A DNA stretch of 40,895 bases from NCBI GenBank assembly GCA_903903945.1, contig CAIVAP010000221.1, forward strand, positions 1 through 40,895. The letters are read 5' to 3'. Positions 8,304 to 16,933 of this stretch are shown here, piece after piece. The stretch's first letter is position 1. Each line of letters opens with the position of its first letter. Made by a program: the position numbers and the translations under genes. This DNA is from an uncultured bacterium. Lineage in GTDB: Bacteria; Zixibacteria; MSB-5A5; CAIYYT01. The notes beneath the pieces are model-generated. The model made no database searches. It was not told where the DNA came from and saw only the letters and a program-made list of their open reading frames with translations.

Positions 8304-9531
8304 GCTTGAGAAACCTCTCACACTGTTTCAGGCTTTCCCGCAGGATGTCAATTTCTTCCTTCTGGTTATAGACGTAGAAACTCGCCCTGGCGGTGGAGTT
8401 GACTCCCAGACGTTGCATCAGTGGCTGCGCGCAGTGGTGACCGGCGCGAACCGCTATATTGGCGAAATCGAGAATCGAGGCGACGTCGTGGGAGTGTATA
8501 TCTTTGTAGTTGAATGAAAAGAGTGCGCCGCGCTTATCCGGCGTTTTTGGTCCATAGATCTCTATGCCTTCCAGGGACAACAGTCTATCCAGCGCGTACT
8601 CGGTAACTTCACGTTCGTGCGCGATGATATTCTCTATGCCGAGCCCCTGCAGGTATTCGATCGCCTTGGCGAAAGCGATAACTCCGGCGATGTTCGGAGT
8701 ACCGGCCTCAAACTTGTAAGGCAGTTCGTTCGTCGTGAAACCGTCATAGCGAACATATTCTATCATGTCACCGCCACCTAGATAGGGCGGTACGGCTGCG
8801 CCGATTTCCTCTTTCAGGTAGAGCACACCGACACCGGTCGGACCCAGCATCTTGTGCGAGGAAAATGCCAGAAAATCACAGTCGGTAGCCCGCACATCGA
8901 ATCCGAAATGCGGTACAAGCTGTGCGCCATCGACCAGCACGCGGGCGCTATGTTCATGCGCCAATTGACAAATCATGTCGATGTCGTTTATCGTGCCCAA
9001 CACGTTGGACATGCCGGTGATCGCCACGAGCTTGGTGCGCGAAGACAACTTCGAGCGCAGATCGGTCATATCAAGCCGCCAATCAGGCGTCGAGCGGACA
9101 TAGACCAGCCGGGCTCCCGTACGTTCCTGCAGCATCAGCCAGGGTACCATATTCGAGTGATGTTCAAACTCGGAGAGAATGATTTCGTCCCCTTTGCCGA
9201 TGAAGCGATCGCCGAAAGTACGAGCTACCAAATTAATAGAGTCTGTTGCTCCACGGGTGAAGATGATCTCTTTCGTCAGACGCGCATTGACAAAATCCGC
9301 AACTGTCTCACGGGCAGCTTCGTACAATCCGGTCGCCATCGCTGACAAGTGATAGATTCCCCGGTGCACGGTACCGTATTCACTGCTATAGAAGTCACGT
9401 TCGGCATCAATCACCACTCTGGGTTTCTGCGTGGTAGCGCCGTTGTCGAGATAGACCAATTCGCGCCCGTTACGTACCTGCGCCGCAAAAATCGGGAAGT
9501 CGGCTTTGATCTGCCGTGGATCAAGTGCCAT
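8290..9531 (-). CDS. sufS: Cysteine desulfurase SufS (class V aminotransferase, group II)
   Basis: The 413-residue product is a PLP-dependent cysteine desulfurase that releases sulfur from L-cysteine as an enzyme-bound persulfide for Fe-S cluster assembly. The PLP lysine is Lys227 in FSSHKMLGPTGVGVLY. The catalytic cysteine is Cys367 in VRAGHHCAQPLMQRLG, the compact RxGHHCA loop typical of SufS/CsdA and unlike the longer IscS loop. The N-terminal YLDNGATTQKP block is also standard. The ATG overlaps the end of sufD by 11 bases and a GGGG-containing sequence lies upstream. It sits between sufD and its sulfur acceptor sufU. A second desulfurase of the IscS type is encoded at 33575-34747, so the organism has two. 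Confidence 0.95.
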   Translation of the reverse strand: MALDPRQIKADFPIFAAQVRNGRELVYLDNGATTQKPRVVIDAERDFYSSEYGTVHRGIYHLSAMATGLYEAARETVADFVNARLTKEIIFTRGATDSINLVARTFGDRFIGKGDEIILSEFEHHSNMVPWLMLQERTGARLVYVRSTPDWRLDMTDLRSKLSSRTKLVAITGMSNVLGTINDIDMICQLAHEHSARVLVDGAQLVPHFGFDVRATDCDFLAFSSHKMLGPTGVGVLYLKEEIGAAVPPYLGGGDMIEYVRYDGFTTNELPYKFEAGTPNIAGVIAFAKAIEYLQGLGIENIIAHEREVTEYALDRLLSLEGIEIYGPKTPDKRGALFSFNYKDIHSHDVASILDFANIAVRAGHHCAQPLMQRLGVNSTARASFYVYNQKEEIDILRESLKQCERFLKHAVG

Positions 9532-10861
9532 GTTTGCCCCAGTTTGACAGCAGCGCGCTGAGACGCTGCTCGTATGCTTGCTTTAGTGCTAATGATTGCA
9601 CCCGCTCTGCCGCCTGTCTCAGAAATCCGTCGGCGAGCAACATCTTCACCGTGGCTTTGTCTATCCCGCGCGAACGGAGATAGAACATTTCCAGATCGGA
9701 GATCCTTGCCGTCGTCGAACCGTGTGAACAACGAACGTCATTGGCGCCGATTTCCAATTTCGGCGAACTGTTTACCGACACGCCCTTGTTCAGAACCAGA
9801 TTGCGATTTTTCTGATAAGCGTCGGAACGCTGTGCTTTCGGCGCGATCGTGATCTTGCCGAGATAGTTTGATTTCGATGTACCCGCCAGCGTGCCGATGT
9901 ATAACAAGTCAGACTTGCAGTGACCAACGCGATGATCCTGATGCGTTAGCAGATTGAAGTTCTCCGCATTGCGCCCAACATAGACGCCGCTGACTGTGGC
10001 CTTGCTCCCTTCGCCCGCGAACCGCAAATCGATTTCCATCTGATTCAATTTGCCGCCGGAATTGAGCGTCACCAGTTCGAGTTCGGAATCTTTCTCCAAA
10101 TAGGCGCGCAGCGTCATCACGCTGCTAAGTTGCTCCGAATATTCCTGATTCAAAAGCAGCGACAGCTTGCTACCGGGCTTCAGCACGACATCGAGCGTGC
10201 CGTTCTGGAATCCATTGGCATCAACAGTCGCAATAGCGTCCCAGACTAGTTCGGCTCGAGCATTGTCTTCCATAACCACCATTCCGGCCAGTGACGTCAT
10301 AGTTTTGTCCCCGTCCGTGTGCGCGTATATCTGCCGCGGCGTTTGGAGATCGCCGTCACGACCAACATGCAGGAAAATTCCCTGACTCAAGAACGCATGC
10401 GCCAGAAGCGCGAACTTGCGCGGCGGGAAATGACTGTTGAAAAAGTCAAGGCTGGCCGCCAGTTCTTGCGGCAGCGCCATTGCGGCGTCGTCGAATGATC
10501 CGAAAAACACGTTGGCTTCATCATGCGTATTGCCTGCCGTCAACCTCAGTCGCTCCGGCAATTTCGCGATGTTCTCCGACGCTATCATCTGTAACGTCGC
10601 CGGAATGCCGTTGTCGTTTCCGAAAATTTGAAAATGCTCCGGTTTCAAACCTCTGAAATCAAGCAACCGGAAATTGACATACTTGAAATCTTCGTCCTTG
10701 TTGGTCGGCGCCGCTGCTGCCAGTGACCGGGCCAGACTCCCTTTGCGCCAAGGCGTCAGAATATCGCTGCTCGCTTGTTTGACAAACGCCATCAGTGCTT
10801 CGGCATTAAACGGTGCAAACATATCTGCATCTCTACTGCGAACTTTGACTGCAACTGTCAT
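9521..10861 (-). CDS. sufD: SufD, subunit of the SufBCD Fe-S cluster scaffold
   Basis: This 446-residue protein is the SufB-like partner subunit SufD. Its core is the parallel beta-helix of the SufBD family, with a C-terminal helical part. The conserved block IGANDVRCSHGSTTARISD is present; His380 in CSHG corresponds to the His implicated in cluster assembly at the SufB-SufD interface in E. coli. The SufB-like ending FYLRSRGIDKATVKMLLADGF follows. The first ~140 residues are weakly conserved, as usual for SufD. Its ATG directly follows the sufB stop codon with no gap and its end overlaps sufS by 11 bases, so translation is probably coupled along the operon. Confidence 0.93.
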   Translation of the reverse strand: MTVAVKVRSRDADMFAPFNAEALMAFVKQASSDILTPWRKGSLARSLAAAAPTNKDEDFKYVNFRLLDFRGLKPEHFQIFGNDNGIPATLQMIASENIAKLPERLRLTAGNTHDEANVFFGSFDDAAMALPQELAASLDFFNSHFPPRKFALLAHAFLSQGIFLHVGRDGDLQTPRQIYAHTDGDKTMTSLAGMVVMEDNARAELVWDAIATVDANGFQNGTLDVVLKPGSKLSLLLNQEYSEQLSSVMTLRAYLEKDSELELVTLNSGGKLNQMEIDLRFAGEGSKATVSGVYVGRNAENFNLLTHQDHRVGHCKSDLLYIGTLAGTSKSNYLGKITIAPKAQRSDAYQKNRNLVLNKGVSVNSSPKLEIGANDVRCSHGSTTARISDLEMFYLRSRGIDKATVKMLLADGFLRQAAERVQSLALKQAYEQRLSALLSNWGKHGT

Positions 10862-12277
10862 TTAGCCCACCGATCCTTCCATCTCCAATTCAATCAACCG
10901 ATTCATCTCCACCGCGTATTCCATCGGCAGTTGCTTGACGATCGGCTCAATAAAACCATTGACGATCATCATCGACGCCTGATCCTCCGACAAACCCCGT
11001 GAACGCAAATAGAACAACTGCGTCTCGGAAATTTTCGAGACCGACGCTTCATGACTGATCGAGACATCCTCCTCATCGATTTCCATGTACGGATACGTGT
11101 CCGTGCGAGAGTGCTCGTCCAACAGAAGTGCATCGCATTCGACATTGGACTTTACACCGGTACAGCCCTTGGCGACCTTGATCAAACCGCGATAGGATGC
11201 TCTGCCGGATCCCTTGGAGATTGACTTGGATGTGATCTTCGACGACGTGTTCTTGGCAAAATGCAGCATCTTGGCGCCGGCGTCCTGCAATTGATCGTCA
11301 CCGGCAAACGCCACCGAGAGCACTTCGCCTTTGGCCCCTTCACCCATAAGGTAGATGGCCGGATACTTCATCGTCAACTTGGAGCCGAGATTACAATCGA
11401 CCCATTCCATTGTCGCGTTTTCGTAGGCGTAGGCGCGTTTGGTCACGAGGTTGTAGACGTTTTTGGACCAGTTCTGAATCGTGGTGTAGCGTGCGCGACC
11501 CCCTTTTTTCACGATGATCTCGACCACTGCCGAATGCAACGAATCAGACGAATAGGTCGGAGCCGTGCAGCCTTCGACGTAGTGAACAAATGCACCCTCG
11601 TCGACAATGATCAGCGTCCGCTCGAACTGCCCCATGTTCTCGGTATTGATGCGGAAATACGCCTGCAGCGGTATATCGACTGTCACTCCCGGCGGGACAT
11701 AGATAAACGACCCGCCAGACCATACCGCCGAATTTAGTGCCGCAAATTTGTTATCGTTGTACGGTATTATTTTGCCGAAATATTCCTTGAAAATATCTTC
11801 ATGATCTCGCAAACCGCTTTCGGTGTCGAGGAACAGCACGCCGAGTTCCTCCCACTTCTTTTGCAGACTGTGGTACACAACTTCCGACTCATATTGCGCG
11901 CCGACACCGGCGAGATATTTCTTTTCGGCCTCGGGGATTCCCAGTCGGTCAAACGTTTTCTTGATGTTAGACGGCACTTCGTCCCACGATCTCTCGCTGC
12001 GCTCCGATGGCTTGACGTAATAGTGTATGTTATCGAAATCAATCGTCTCCAACATTCCCTTTCCCCCCCATTTCGGCATCGGGCGCGACAGGAAATGCTC
12101 CAGCGACTTCAGCCGGAAATCGGTCATCCAACCCGGCTCGTTTTTCATCGCGGAAATCGTCTTGACGATCTCCTGATTTAGACCCCTACCCGACTTGAAA
12201 TTGTAGTTCTCGGGATCATGAAATCCATATTTATACTCGCCGATGTCAAGTACCGGCATCGCTTTCTGCTCTGCCAT
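10862..12277 (-). CDS. sufB: SufB, Fe-S cluster scaffold subunit
   Basis: The 471-residue protein has the full length of SufB and strong family identity, for example [31 protein letters not shown] and [13 protein letters not shown]. SufB is the main scaffold on which sulfur and iron are assembled, in a SufB-SufC2-SufD complex in the cytosol. Cys381 in [20 protein letters not shown] corresponds to the conserved acceptor cysteine, and [14 protein letters not shown] contains His409 close to the cluster-assembly interface. The gene starts with ATG five bases after the sufC stop. No other candidate scaffold is needed for this operon. Confidence 0.96.
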   Translation of the reverse strand: MAEQKAMPVLDIGEYKYGFHDPENYNFKSGRGLNQEIVKTISAMKNEPGWMTDFRLKSLEHFLSRPMPKWGGKGMLETIDFDNIHYYVKPSERSERSWDEVPSNIKKTFDRLGIPEAEKKYLAGVGAQYESEVVYHSLQKKWEELGVLFLDTESGLRDHEDIFKEYFGKIIPYNDNKFAALNSAVWSGGSFIYVPPGVTVDIPLQAYFRINTENMGQFERTLIIVDEGAFVHYVEGCTAPTYSSDSLHSAVVEIIVKKGGRARYTTIQNWSKNVYNLVTKRAYAYENATMEWVDCNLGSKLTMKYPAIYLMGEGAKGEVLSVAFAGDDQLQDAGAKMLHFAKNTSSKITSKSISKGSGRASYRGLIKVAKGCTGVKSNVECDALLLDEHSRTDTYPYMEIDEEDVSISHEASVSKISETQLFYLRSRGLSEDQASMMIVNGFIEPIVKQLPMEYAVEMNRLIELEMEGSVG

Positions 12278-12282
12278 GATGA

Positions 12283-13065
12283 CTAAACCTCCGCTGCGAC
12301 TTGAGTCTCGGTGATCCAGCCGTAGCCTTTGTCTTCAAGCTCCAGCGCCAACTCGGGGCCACCGGTCTTGATGATACGGCCTTCCGACATGATGTGTACA
12401 AAGTCTGGTTTGATATAGTTGAGTAGACGCTGGTAATGCGTGATGATCACCACCGCCATGTTCGGATTCATCAGTTTGTTGACGCCGTCAGCAACCGCCT
12501 TGAGCGCGTCGATATCCAATCCTGAGTCGGTTTCATCGAGAAACGCCACTTTCGGTTCAAGCACTGCCATTTGCAGGATCTCGGCGCGCTTTTTTTCGCC
12601 GCCGGAAAAACCGTCGTTGAGATACCGATTGGCAAACGACTCATCAACGCCGAGTGCCTGCAGCTTTTCCTTCAGGAATTTCCAGAATTTCAAGACGTTA
12701 ATCCTTGCCCCGCTGCCGTCACTGTCGTGATGTGCATTGTACGCCGTCCGCAGGAAATTTTGCAGCGTCACCCCCGGTACTTCGACCGGATACTGAAACG
12801 CCAAAAACAACCCCGCGCGCGAACGATCTTCCGGTTCCATTTCGAGCAAGTTCTTGCCGTCCAAATACGCCTCGCCAGCAATGACTGTATACTCCGGATG
12901 CCCGGCCAAAGCATAGCACAGCGTCGACTTACCGGAACCGTTCGGCCCCATGATGGCATGAATCTCCCCCGCCTTGACACTCAACCCGACACCATTTAGA
13001 ATCTGTTTGCCCTCAATCGAGACTTCCAGATTCTTGATTTCCAGCAGTGCTTTATCTTTCATCAT
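12283..13065 (-). CDS. sufC: SufC, ABC-type ATPase of the SufBCD complex
   Basis: The 260-residue cytosolic ATPase drives conformational change of SufB-SufD during cluster assembly. Visible motifs are Walker A (GPNGSGKST), the ABC signature ([14 protein letters not shown]) and Walker B running into the D-loop ([14 protein letters not shown]). Two consecutive ATG codons follow an in-frame TTG; AGAGGA precedes them, and I use the ATG at 13065 (five bases after the AGAGG). It is the first gene of sufC-sufB-sufD-sufS-sufU, all minus strand and tightly packed. An IscR-like dyad lies about 50-75 bases upstream. No sufA or sufE is present here; SufU takes the SufE role. Confidence 0.95.
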   Translation of the reverse strand: MMKDKALLEIKNLEVSIEGKQILNGVGLSVKAGEIHAIMGPNGSGKSTLCYALAGHPEYTVIAGEAYLDGKNLLEMEPEDRSRAGLFLAFQYPVEVPGVTLQNFLRTAYNAHHDSDGSGARINVLKFWKFLKEKLQALGVDESFANRYLNDGFSGGEKKRAEILQMAVLEPKVAFLDETDSGLDIDALKAVADGVNKLMNPNMAVVIITHYQRLLNYIKPDFVHIMSEGRIIKTGGPELALELEDKGYGWITETQVAAEV

Positions 13066-13113
13066 CAAATCCTCTTTATTATGGCTAACCGATTTCCGCT
13101 GTGACAGTTCCTC

Positions 13114-13138
13114 AAAACTGACTGACTTGGTCAGATAT
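13114..13138 (-). promoter_or_regulatory. IscR type-1-like operator upstream of the suf operon
   Basis: A perfect dyad CTGAC-N7-GTCAG (13118-13134) lies 53 bases upstream of the sufC start. With its flanks it agrees at about 20 of 25 positions with the E. coli IscR type 1 consensus as I remember it (ATASYYGACTRWWWYAGTCRRSTAT). An IscR-like Rrf2 protein with three cysteines is encoded at 33139-33594. I could not assign a convincing -35/-10 pair next to the dyad. Confidence 0.5.
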
Positions 13139-13260
13139 GAGGGTCTGGGAGTGGTACGGAGTGGTGGGAGGGCGCATTTGGGGGAATGGAGATAATTGAT
13201 CTCCGTTTATTGCAATCAGATCGGTGCGGCGGAAATCAGGTTGTGACCCCGTTGGAATCG

Positions 13261-13340
13261 GGGCGAACGGCTGAAGTCGCTCCTACAGTTGTCCTTGGCA
13301 GGGTCTTTTCCATGATTTGTAGGAGCGGCTTTGGCCGCGA
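13261..13340. repeat. Second inverted pair of REP-like elements
   Basis: The minus-strand copy (13261-13286) reads GTAGGAGCGACTTCAGCC in its own direction and the plus-strand copy (13319-13340) reads GTAGGAGCGGCTTTGGCC. They are separated by 32 bases and resemble the pair at 2344-2418. They lie in the 585-bp gap between the divergent sufC and HExxH-protein genes. The remaining part of the gap up to 13650 shows no gene, and no convincing promoter could be assigned. Confidence 0.6.
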
Positions 13341-13650
13341 TGTTTACTGTAAGTAACAAGCGAAGACGACTGCCGCGCACAGAACCGTTTTGTTGAAAGC
13401 AGAACGGTCGGTAACACCATCCGGGACGGAGGCTAAAATCCATCACATCAGAGAGTGGAGAGGCACAACATTGCTGAGGATATTACGGCATACATGCGGC
13501 TTGCAAACCTGTTTGCCCGTTCAAGTATTTTCAAAAATCTTCCGACATATTGATTGGGGATTTTCTTGGTAATCGCTGACGAATTGTCTTAATCCTGGTC
13601 GGGCAAAGAGTGTGATTGTGCATTCTTATAGATTATCCGGGGGTTTACAA

Positions 13651-14313
13651 GTGCAGATCGAAACTGGTTACAGTTCCAATCCATATCTATCATCTGCCAT
13701 TCGTGATCAGGCCCCGGCCTCGGCAGGCCAGGATCCGGCAAATGAAAACGGCGGGATAGAATCGCCGGAGTACAAGGCCGTTTTGAACAAGGCCTCAATG
13801 CTGCTCTCCAACACCCACATCTCCGCCTCGGAAAGTGCAAGGATCCTGAACTTGCTGGCAAGAGCGAAAAACGCCGCCGCAAACGGGGCAACAGGAGAGT
13901 TGAATACCCTTTCTAAAGAGATAAACAATTTCGATCCGGGATTGGCCGTTAAAGGCGACTCTTTTCAAAAGGGGACTCGCAAACCTCAAGGGGCATCACA
14001 AAAGCAGGATGAAGACAAGGTTACCTACCAGGACCAGTCGAATGATGTTGGCGTATCGTTCTCATATCCCGTCGCGATAAACCGGTATCAGGCGCCTCTG
14101 GCTGTCCAGGCCCATGAAGGCGAGCACGTCATTATCGCGCGGGCCGAAGCGATGATTAGAAACGAGAATGTTACTACTTATGTTTCCATCCATAATGGCT
14201 ATGACGGCAAGGGGAGGCTTATTACAACCGGAGGGACAACGACAGTAATAACCCATCCGAAACCAAAGATGGTACCGATTAAGACCGGGAACAAGGTCGA
14301 TATCATCGTTTGA
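13651..14313 (+). CDS. Putative zincin-like protein with HEGEH motif (SprA-related?)
   Basis: This 220-residue protein has no signal peptide or membrane segment. The N-terminal 100 residues are low complexity and partly helical. The C-terminal part has a compact conserved-looking block: YQDQSNDVGVSFSYP, then AVQAHEGEHV with HEGEH at residues 155-159, then VTTYVSIHNGYDGKGRLITT. This arrangement recalls the SprA-related putative metallopeptidase family, where a VxAHExxH motif precedes an alpha/beta segment ending in a GG-T motif. HExxH suggests zinc binding, but no third ligand is obvious. I chose the GTG at 13651, preceded by GGGGG, over the upstream GTG at 13612. It stands alone between suf and the fibre cassettes. 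Function is not established. Confidence 0.65.
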   Translation: MQIETGYSSNPYLSSAIRDQAPASAGQDPANENGGIESPEYKAVLNKASMLLSNTHISASESARILNLLARAKNAAANGATGELNTLSKEINNFDPGLAVKGDSFQKGTRKPQGASQKQDEDKVTYQDQSNDVGVSFSYPVAINRYQAPLAVQAHEGEHVIIARAEAMIRNENVTTYVSIHNGYDGKGRLITTGGTTTVITHPKPKMVPIKTGNKVDIIV

Positions 14314-14568
14314 AACTCCAGTCATCCTCCCTCAGCAATAACTTTGGCATCCTGCCAGTTTGCCGAGGCCTGAAAACGGGCGCGCCCCAGACTTCATTAA
14401 CACACCTCTGTTGTACAATGTGTAGGGGTCGCCCTTGCGACGACCAGCATGAACATTGGACCAAACGCCGAACCCGAAGGCGCACACCGTGCGCCGCTAC
14501 GAGAAATGCTTCGCTTGTTCGCCAAAACCACGCTTGTGGGACAGCCTCTCTTCGCCTGGCGCGCCTCT
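14314..14568. other. Intergenic stretch with a small GTAG-headed palindrome
   Basis: No supported gene. At 14422-14445 a GTAG tetranucleotide is followed by a short stem (GTCGC ... GCGAC) and could be another, different REP-like element. A second local dyad is GGCGCACACCGTGCGCC near 14480-14496. Short plus-strand ORFs here have unusual composition and no ribosome binding sites. Confidence 0.35.
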
Positions 14569-14667
14569 ACAACAAATCAGGCCACACCCTTTCGGATGCA
14601 GCCTGCCAATCCTCGGCGCCGAGGCGCTTGGCTTTTGCAGGAGAATTAGATGCCGGTGAAGACCGCC
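14569..14667 (-). pseudogene. Remnant copy of the 3' end and terminator of the gene at 16934-17423
   Basis: These 99 bases align with 16858-16955 (98 bases) at roughly 85% identity by eye. The shared block covers the last codons of the minus-strand gene (GCGGTCTTCACCGGCATCTAA, preserved as ...AVFTGI-stop), its 3' untranslated region and the terminator stem. The stem has decayed here. Nothing upstream of the last seven codons is recognisable, so the rest of this gene copy has been lost. It lies just upstream of the first fibre cassette, in the same position that the fuller copy occupies relative to the second. Confidence 0.7.
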
Positions 14668-14711
14668 TGACCTACTCCGCGGCTAGCGGCCGGCGATCAG
14701 CGAATTTGTTC

Positions 14712-14740
14712 TTGACAAAGTTGCCCCGATAAGCTAAGTT
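14712..14740 (+). promoter_or_regulatory. Candidate promoter of the first fibre-dockerin cassette
   Basis: TTGACA (14712-14717) is separated by 17 bases from TAAGTT (14735-14740). The -35 is perfect and the -10 weak. The predicted transcript would begin near 14747, about 45 bases before the ATG at 14793, which has a GGAGG ribosome binding site. Confidence 0.4.
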
Positions 14741-14792
14741 CTCAGTATTGACATTTGAACCTCAAAGGTCTTCACGCTTAGGAGGCGTCATC

Positions 14793-16271
14793 ATGAGAAG
14801 GTCTATTTCCATCACATTTGCACTTCTTGCGTTGTTGCTTGCATCAACGTCGCTCAATGCCGTCACACTGCAGTTGATCAGTCATCAAGGCCGACTAACA
14901 ACTCCAGCCGGCGTACCGGTTACTGACGGCGTATACCTGATCAAGTTCCAGATCTATTCCGACAGTCTTGCCGGCGTTACTCTCTGGAACAGCGGCTTCC
15001 AATCGGTACAGGTTACCAATGGCTTGTTTGCGTACATTCTGGGAAAGGACGTCCTCTTTCCCGCGAATCTCTTCACCGTGAGTCCTGACCGCTGGATTGG
15101 AATCACCGTGGGCGTCGATCCGGAGATAACGCCGCGCACGAGAATGGTTGGCTCAGCGTATGCCCTGCACGCGTTCAACGCCGGTGATGTGTCGGACAAT
15201 ATCATCACCAGCGCGAAGATCACCAACGGCACTATTGTAGATAGCGACATCAACTCGTCCGCCGATATTGCCGCCACCAAGATTGCCGGCACCGCAGCCA
15301 CGCTTTCAGCCACTCAGACATTCACCGGCGCCAATATTTTTGACGGGAACTTGTGGGCAAGCGACAGCTCCATGCTCGCAAATGATAATGGCGTAGAATT
15401 CGGTCGCGCCACATCTCCGGTTGGAACTTCATTAATATCCTTGGACCGCGCCTATGCGACAAATCAATCGCGGATGGGGATCGACCTCAATATTGCCAAT
15501 TCCTCCAATGGCTCAATGACCGGTGTCTACTCGAGGGTCGAACACTCGACTGCAGGGACAGCCGGGGTGGCATACGCGGTCTCCGCCTATGCCTACTCGG
15601 ATGGAGTCAATAGATTCGGAGTTTATGGACGTGCCGAAGCGCAAAATCCCTCCATCACAACCGGCATTTCGTATGGGCTTTATGGTAGTGCCTCTGACGG
15701 AGCCACTGCTTATGGCGTCTATGGCGCAGCCAGTTCCGCGACCACGAATTATGCGGGTTACTTCAGCGGCAATGTGAATGTTACCGGCACTCTCTCGAAG
15801 GGTGGCGGTGCGTTTCGGATCGATCATCCGCTCGATCCAGAAAACAAGTACCTGCAGCATTCGTTTGTCGAATCGCCAGACATGATGAACATCTATAACG
15901 GGAACGTCTCTACTGACAACAAGGGATTTGCCACGGTCGAAATGCCTTCGTACTTCGACGCGCTCAATCGCGATTTCCGTTATCAACTCACCGTAATTGG
16001 TCAGTTCGCGCAGGCGATCGTCGCTCAGGAAATTTCCAGCGGTCGATTCGTGATACAGACTGACAAGCCTGATGTCAAGGTTTCGTGGCAGGTCACCGGC
16101 ATTCGTCATGACAAATGGGCGAACGCCAATCGCATTCAGGTCGAGCTTGACAAGCCGACTGATCAGCGCGGCAAGTATATCCACCCGGCCGAATGGAATC
16201 AATCGCAGGAGAAGGGGATTGACTGGGAGAGCATCAAAGAATCTCAGACCGAACGCGATGCACGGCGATAG
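14793..16271 (+). CDS. Secreted fibre-like protein A
   Basis: The 492-residue protein starts at an ATG with GGAGG seven bases upstream and a standard signal peptide (residues 1-23). Residues 25-130 form a domain (HQGRLTTPAGVPVTDGVY ... LWNS ... RTRMVGSAYALHAFNA) shared with the protein at 17640. A short segment of 'SAKITNGTIVDSDI' repeats follows (135-175), then glycine/tyrosine-rich repeats of the GVYG/GLYG type (240-325). The C-terminal domain (340-455, GGAFRIDHPLDPENKYLQHS ... DKPDVKVSWQVTGIR) is found in many bacterial surface or tail-fibre-like proteins, often near S74 chaperone domains; no S74 domain is present here. The next gene, a dockerin protein, begins 14 bases after the stop. I infer an extracellular fibre or appendage component; the exact role is unknown. 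Confidence 0.8.
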   Translation: MRRSISITFALLALLLASTSLNAVTLQLISHQGRLTTPAGVPVTDGVYLIKFQIYSDSLAGVTLWNSGFQSVQVTNGLFAYILGKDVLFPANLFTVSPDRWIGITVGVDPEITPRTRMVGSAYALHAFNAGDVSDNIITSAKITNGTIVDSDINSSADIAATKIAGTAATLSATQTFTGANIFDGNLWASDSSMLANDNGVEFGRATSPVGTSLISLDRAYATNQSRMGIDLNIANSSNGSMTGVYSRVEHSTAGTAGVAYAVSAYAYSDGVNRFGVYGRAEAQNPSITTGISYGLYGSASDGATAYGVYGAASSATTNYAGYFSGNVNVTGTLSKGGGAFRIDHPLDPENKYLQHSFVESPDMMNIYNGNVSTDNKGFATVEMPSYFDALNRDFRYQLTVIGQFAQAIVAQEISSGRFVIQTDKPDVKVSWQVTGIRHDKWANANRIQVELDKPTDQRGKYIHPAEWNQSQEKGIDWESIKESQTERDARR

Positions 16272-16285
16272 GGAGCGAGACTGAC

Positions 16286-16816
16286 ATGATGAAATCATTA
16301 CAGGCTCGAAAAGCGGAACCGGTACCGGTACCGGTACCGGTACCCCGCAGCTTGCTGTGGGATGGTGCCCTTGTTCTGTGCGCGATGCTCTTGTTCTTCG
16401 TCTGCTCTGCTGTGACATTTGCAGATAACGACTCTCCCAAAGCTGGTGAACAACTGAAATGGCAAGTCGTCTCCGGCGGCGGAACAACCGTCGGCTCGTC
16501 GACCAATTACCGTCTCTCGACAACCCTTGGTCAAACCGCGGTTGGATTGGGATCATCGACGAGTTACAAGATCAATCAGGGATTCCAGCAGAGCTTCGGT
16601 GCGACCTATCTCTGCGGCGACGCCAACGGAAGTGGGAGCATCAACATCTCCGATGCCGTCTACCTGATCGCCTATATATTCTCCGGCGGACCGGCTCCTT
16701 CGCCATTACTCGCTGGCGATGCCAACTGCAGTGGGTCGGTTAACATCTCCGACGCGGTGTATCTGATCGCATACATATTCAGTGGTGGACCGGCACCGTG
16801 TGCGGCCTGTAAGTAG
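16286..16816 (+). CDS. Small secreted dockerin protein A (cassette partner)
   Basis: The 176-residue protein has an unusual N-terminus: a PVPVPVPVP stretch (residues 12-20) encoded by a hexanucleotide repeat precedes the hydrophobic export segment (about 27-46). A small domain follows (58-104), of the form QVVSGGG...TNYRLSTTLGQTAVG...INQGFQQSF, also present in the dockerin protein at 19746. The C-terminal 111-172 is a type I dockerin with two calcium loops, DANGSGSINISD and DANCSGSVNISD, which have Asp/Asn/Ser ligands at positions 1, 3, 5, 9 and 12. Dockerins bind cohesin domains. The gene follows the fibre gene by 14 bases. An alternative start after the PV repeat cannot be excluded, but no ATG is available there. 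Function as an adaptor for the fibre is inferred. Confidence 0.82.
   Translation: MMKSLQARKAEPVPVPVPVPRSLLWDGALVLCAMLLFFVCSAVTFADNDSPKAGEQLKWQVVSGGGTTVGSSTNYRLSTTLGQTAVGLGSSTSYKINQGFQQSFGATYLCGDANGSGSINISDAVYLIAYIFSGGPAPSPLLAGDANCSGSVNISDAVYLIAYIFSGGPAPCAACK
16318..16344 (+). repeat. Hexanucleotide tandem repeat (ACCGGT)4.5 inside the dockerin A gene
   Basis: Four and a half perfect copies of ACCGGT encode alternating Pro-Val ahead of the export segment. Because the unit is six bases, copy changes would add or remove Pro-Val pairs without shifting the frame. Confidence 0.9.
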
Positions 16817-16856
16817 CTACCAAGTAACGAGCTCAAGGACCGGCCATTCTTCATGT

Positions 16857-16893
16857 AACAACAAACAGGCCACACCCTCTCGAGTGTGGCCTG
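16857..16893 (-). terminator. Terminator of the frameshifted minus-strand gene
   Basis: A perfect 10-bp stem, CAGGCCACAC (16866-16875) with GTGTGGCCTG (16884-16893), has an 8-base loop. On the minus strand it is followed by TTTGTTGTT. A decayed copy of this stem is at 14577-14604. Confidence 0.75.
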
Positions 16894-16933
16894 CCAATCC
16901 TCGGCGCCGAAGCGCTTGGCTTGTGCAGGAGAC

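Noticed and set aside
14449-14659. Short plus-strand ORFs upstream of fibre protein A
   Set aside because: They cover palindromes and a gene remnant, have no ribosome binding site and show no family resemblance.
15513-16556. Minus-strand ORF of 347 codons opposite fibre protein A and dockerin A
   Set aside because: It overlaps well-supported plus-strand genes, is rich in Arg/Ser/Pro in the manner of antisense translation, and has no signal, motif or ribosome binding site.
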